This document shows positions 58,232 to 58,361 of a stretch of DNA of 58,361 bases, in pieces; the first letter of the stretch is position 1, and each line of letters begins with the position of its first letter. The notes below the pieces were generated by a model, which worked only from the letters and a program-made list of their open reading frames with translations, was not told the DNA's origin and did not search any database. This DNA comes from Bacilli bacterium (GTDB taxonomy: Bacteria; Bacillota_I; Bacilli_A; ML615J-28; CAG-698). Both the position numbers and the translations under genes were made by a program. The DNA is taken from positions 1-58,361 of the forward strand of contig JAFSVH010000129.1 in NCBI GenBank assembly GCA_017450215.1. Reading direction: 5' to 3'.

Positions 58232-58237
58232 TATAAT

Positions 58238-58267
58238 AAAACTGAGAGTTTTTTCTTTCAGTTTTTT
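58238..58267. terminator. terminator-like hairpin near the window end
   Basis: AAAACTGA pairs with TCAGTTTT, followed by TTATTT. Confidence 0.65.
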
Positions 58268-58280
58268 ATTTCTAATATTA

Positions 58281-58361
58281 TGATATAATAGTAGTAGTGG
58301 AAAGTTATTTAATACTTGAGGCACTAATGTGACTTCGCAAAAATCGTATACAGCTCTCGAC
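58281..58361 (+). promoter_or_regulatory. extended -10 promoter and start of an unidentified transcript
   Basis: TGATATAAT (58281-58289) is a good extended -10. The following 70 bases, up to the window edge, contain no start codon followed by an open frame. They are less AT-rich toward the end (TTCGC, GCTCTCGAC), which suits an RNA gene or leader that continues outside. Confidence 0.4.

Noticed and set aside
1-58361. Mycoplasma-type genetic code (UGA as Trp)
   Set aside because: serC, the EIIB-like gene and pepV terminate with TGA in tight overlaps or just before the next gene, and Trp is encoded by TGG throughout.
57741-58361. oriC-like region because rpsF-ssb-rpsR is often near the origin
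   Set aside because: No cluster of DnaA boxes (TTATNCACA) and no dnaA, rpmH or dnaN genes are visible.

Overview
The window is AT-rich DNA from a Bacillota-type bacterium, most likely an anaerobic, gut-associated member of the Bacilli close to the Mollicutes/Erysipelotrichia (an RF39-, RFN20- or Acholeplasma-like lineage). This placement is inferred from gene content and composition, not from a phylogeny. UGA is a stop codon (serC, the small gene before tkt, and pepV all end in TGA), so this is not the Mycoplasma genetic code. Pointers to an anaerobic Gram-positive-like cell are a tRNA-Phe T-box, Spx, ClpP, a membrane pyrophosphatase, rubrerythrin, type III pantothenate kinase, IspH and lipoproteins with InlB-type repeats.

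Layout. 1-137: the 3' end (domains V and VI) of a group II intron. 283-9840: a lipoprotein gene and a complete oligopeptide ABC transporter operon (oppA-B-C-D-F plus a small membrane protein). 10028-12709: a LacI-type regulator, tyrS and spx. 12736-14049 (minus): a CYTH protein and clpP. 14118-17899: T-box leader and pheST. 17924-22996: ispH (minus), an aldose epimerase, coaX, a membrane-anchored degenerate PTS EIIB-like protein and transketolase. 23039-23342: a tRNA-Thr with an odd anticodon loop and a decayed Ig-like gene relic. 23575-28744: mscS, a serine operon (serC-serA-TIM barrel) and an AEC carrier.

28891-38537: lipid and scavenging genes. These include two paralogous PlsC/zinc-ribbon acyltransferases, GDPD, rubrerythrin, an SGNH hydrolase, an MFS transporter, ThpR and a GltS-like carrier. 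Two genes here are broken by in-frame TAA codons (a pyroglutamyl-peptidase and a PNPOx-like flavoprotein). 38551-46514: a long AT-rich intergenic region, mgtE, a pyrophosphatase pump, pepV, trmB, an M42 peptidase and a DJ-1 protein. 46610-49147: an ECF sigma factor with a membrane-anchored beta-propeller protein that is a likely sensor/anti-sigma. 49319-56430: a DMT exporter, a tyrosine phosphatase, udk, an SGNH lipoprotein and a P-type ATPase. 56612-57740: rpsF-ssb-rpsR with a structured leader. 57741-58361: gene-free DNA with two copies of a structured repeat, each ending in an intrinsic terminator.

How it works together. Much of the window concerns peptide use: Opp uptake followed by PepV, M42 and formerly Pcp hydrolysis. 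Other themes are aminoacylation with tRNA-sensing control, redox and proteolysis control (Spx, ClpP), ion and phosphate homeostasis (MgtE, PPase, P-type ATPase, MscS) and envelope glycerolipid turnover. No phage, transposase, CRISPR array or canonical defence island was seen. The most unusual signals are non-coding: a perfect hairpin between the Shine-Dalgarno and the start codon of oppB, and a tandem structured repeat with a covarying terminator stem at the right end.
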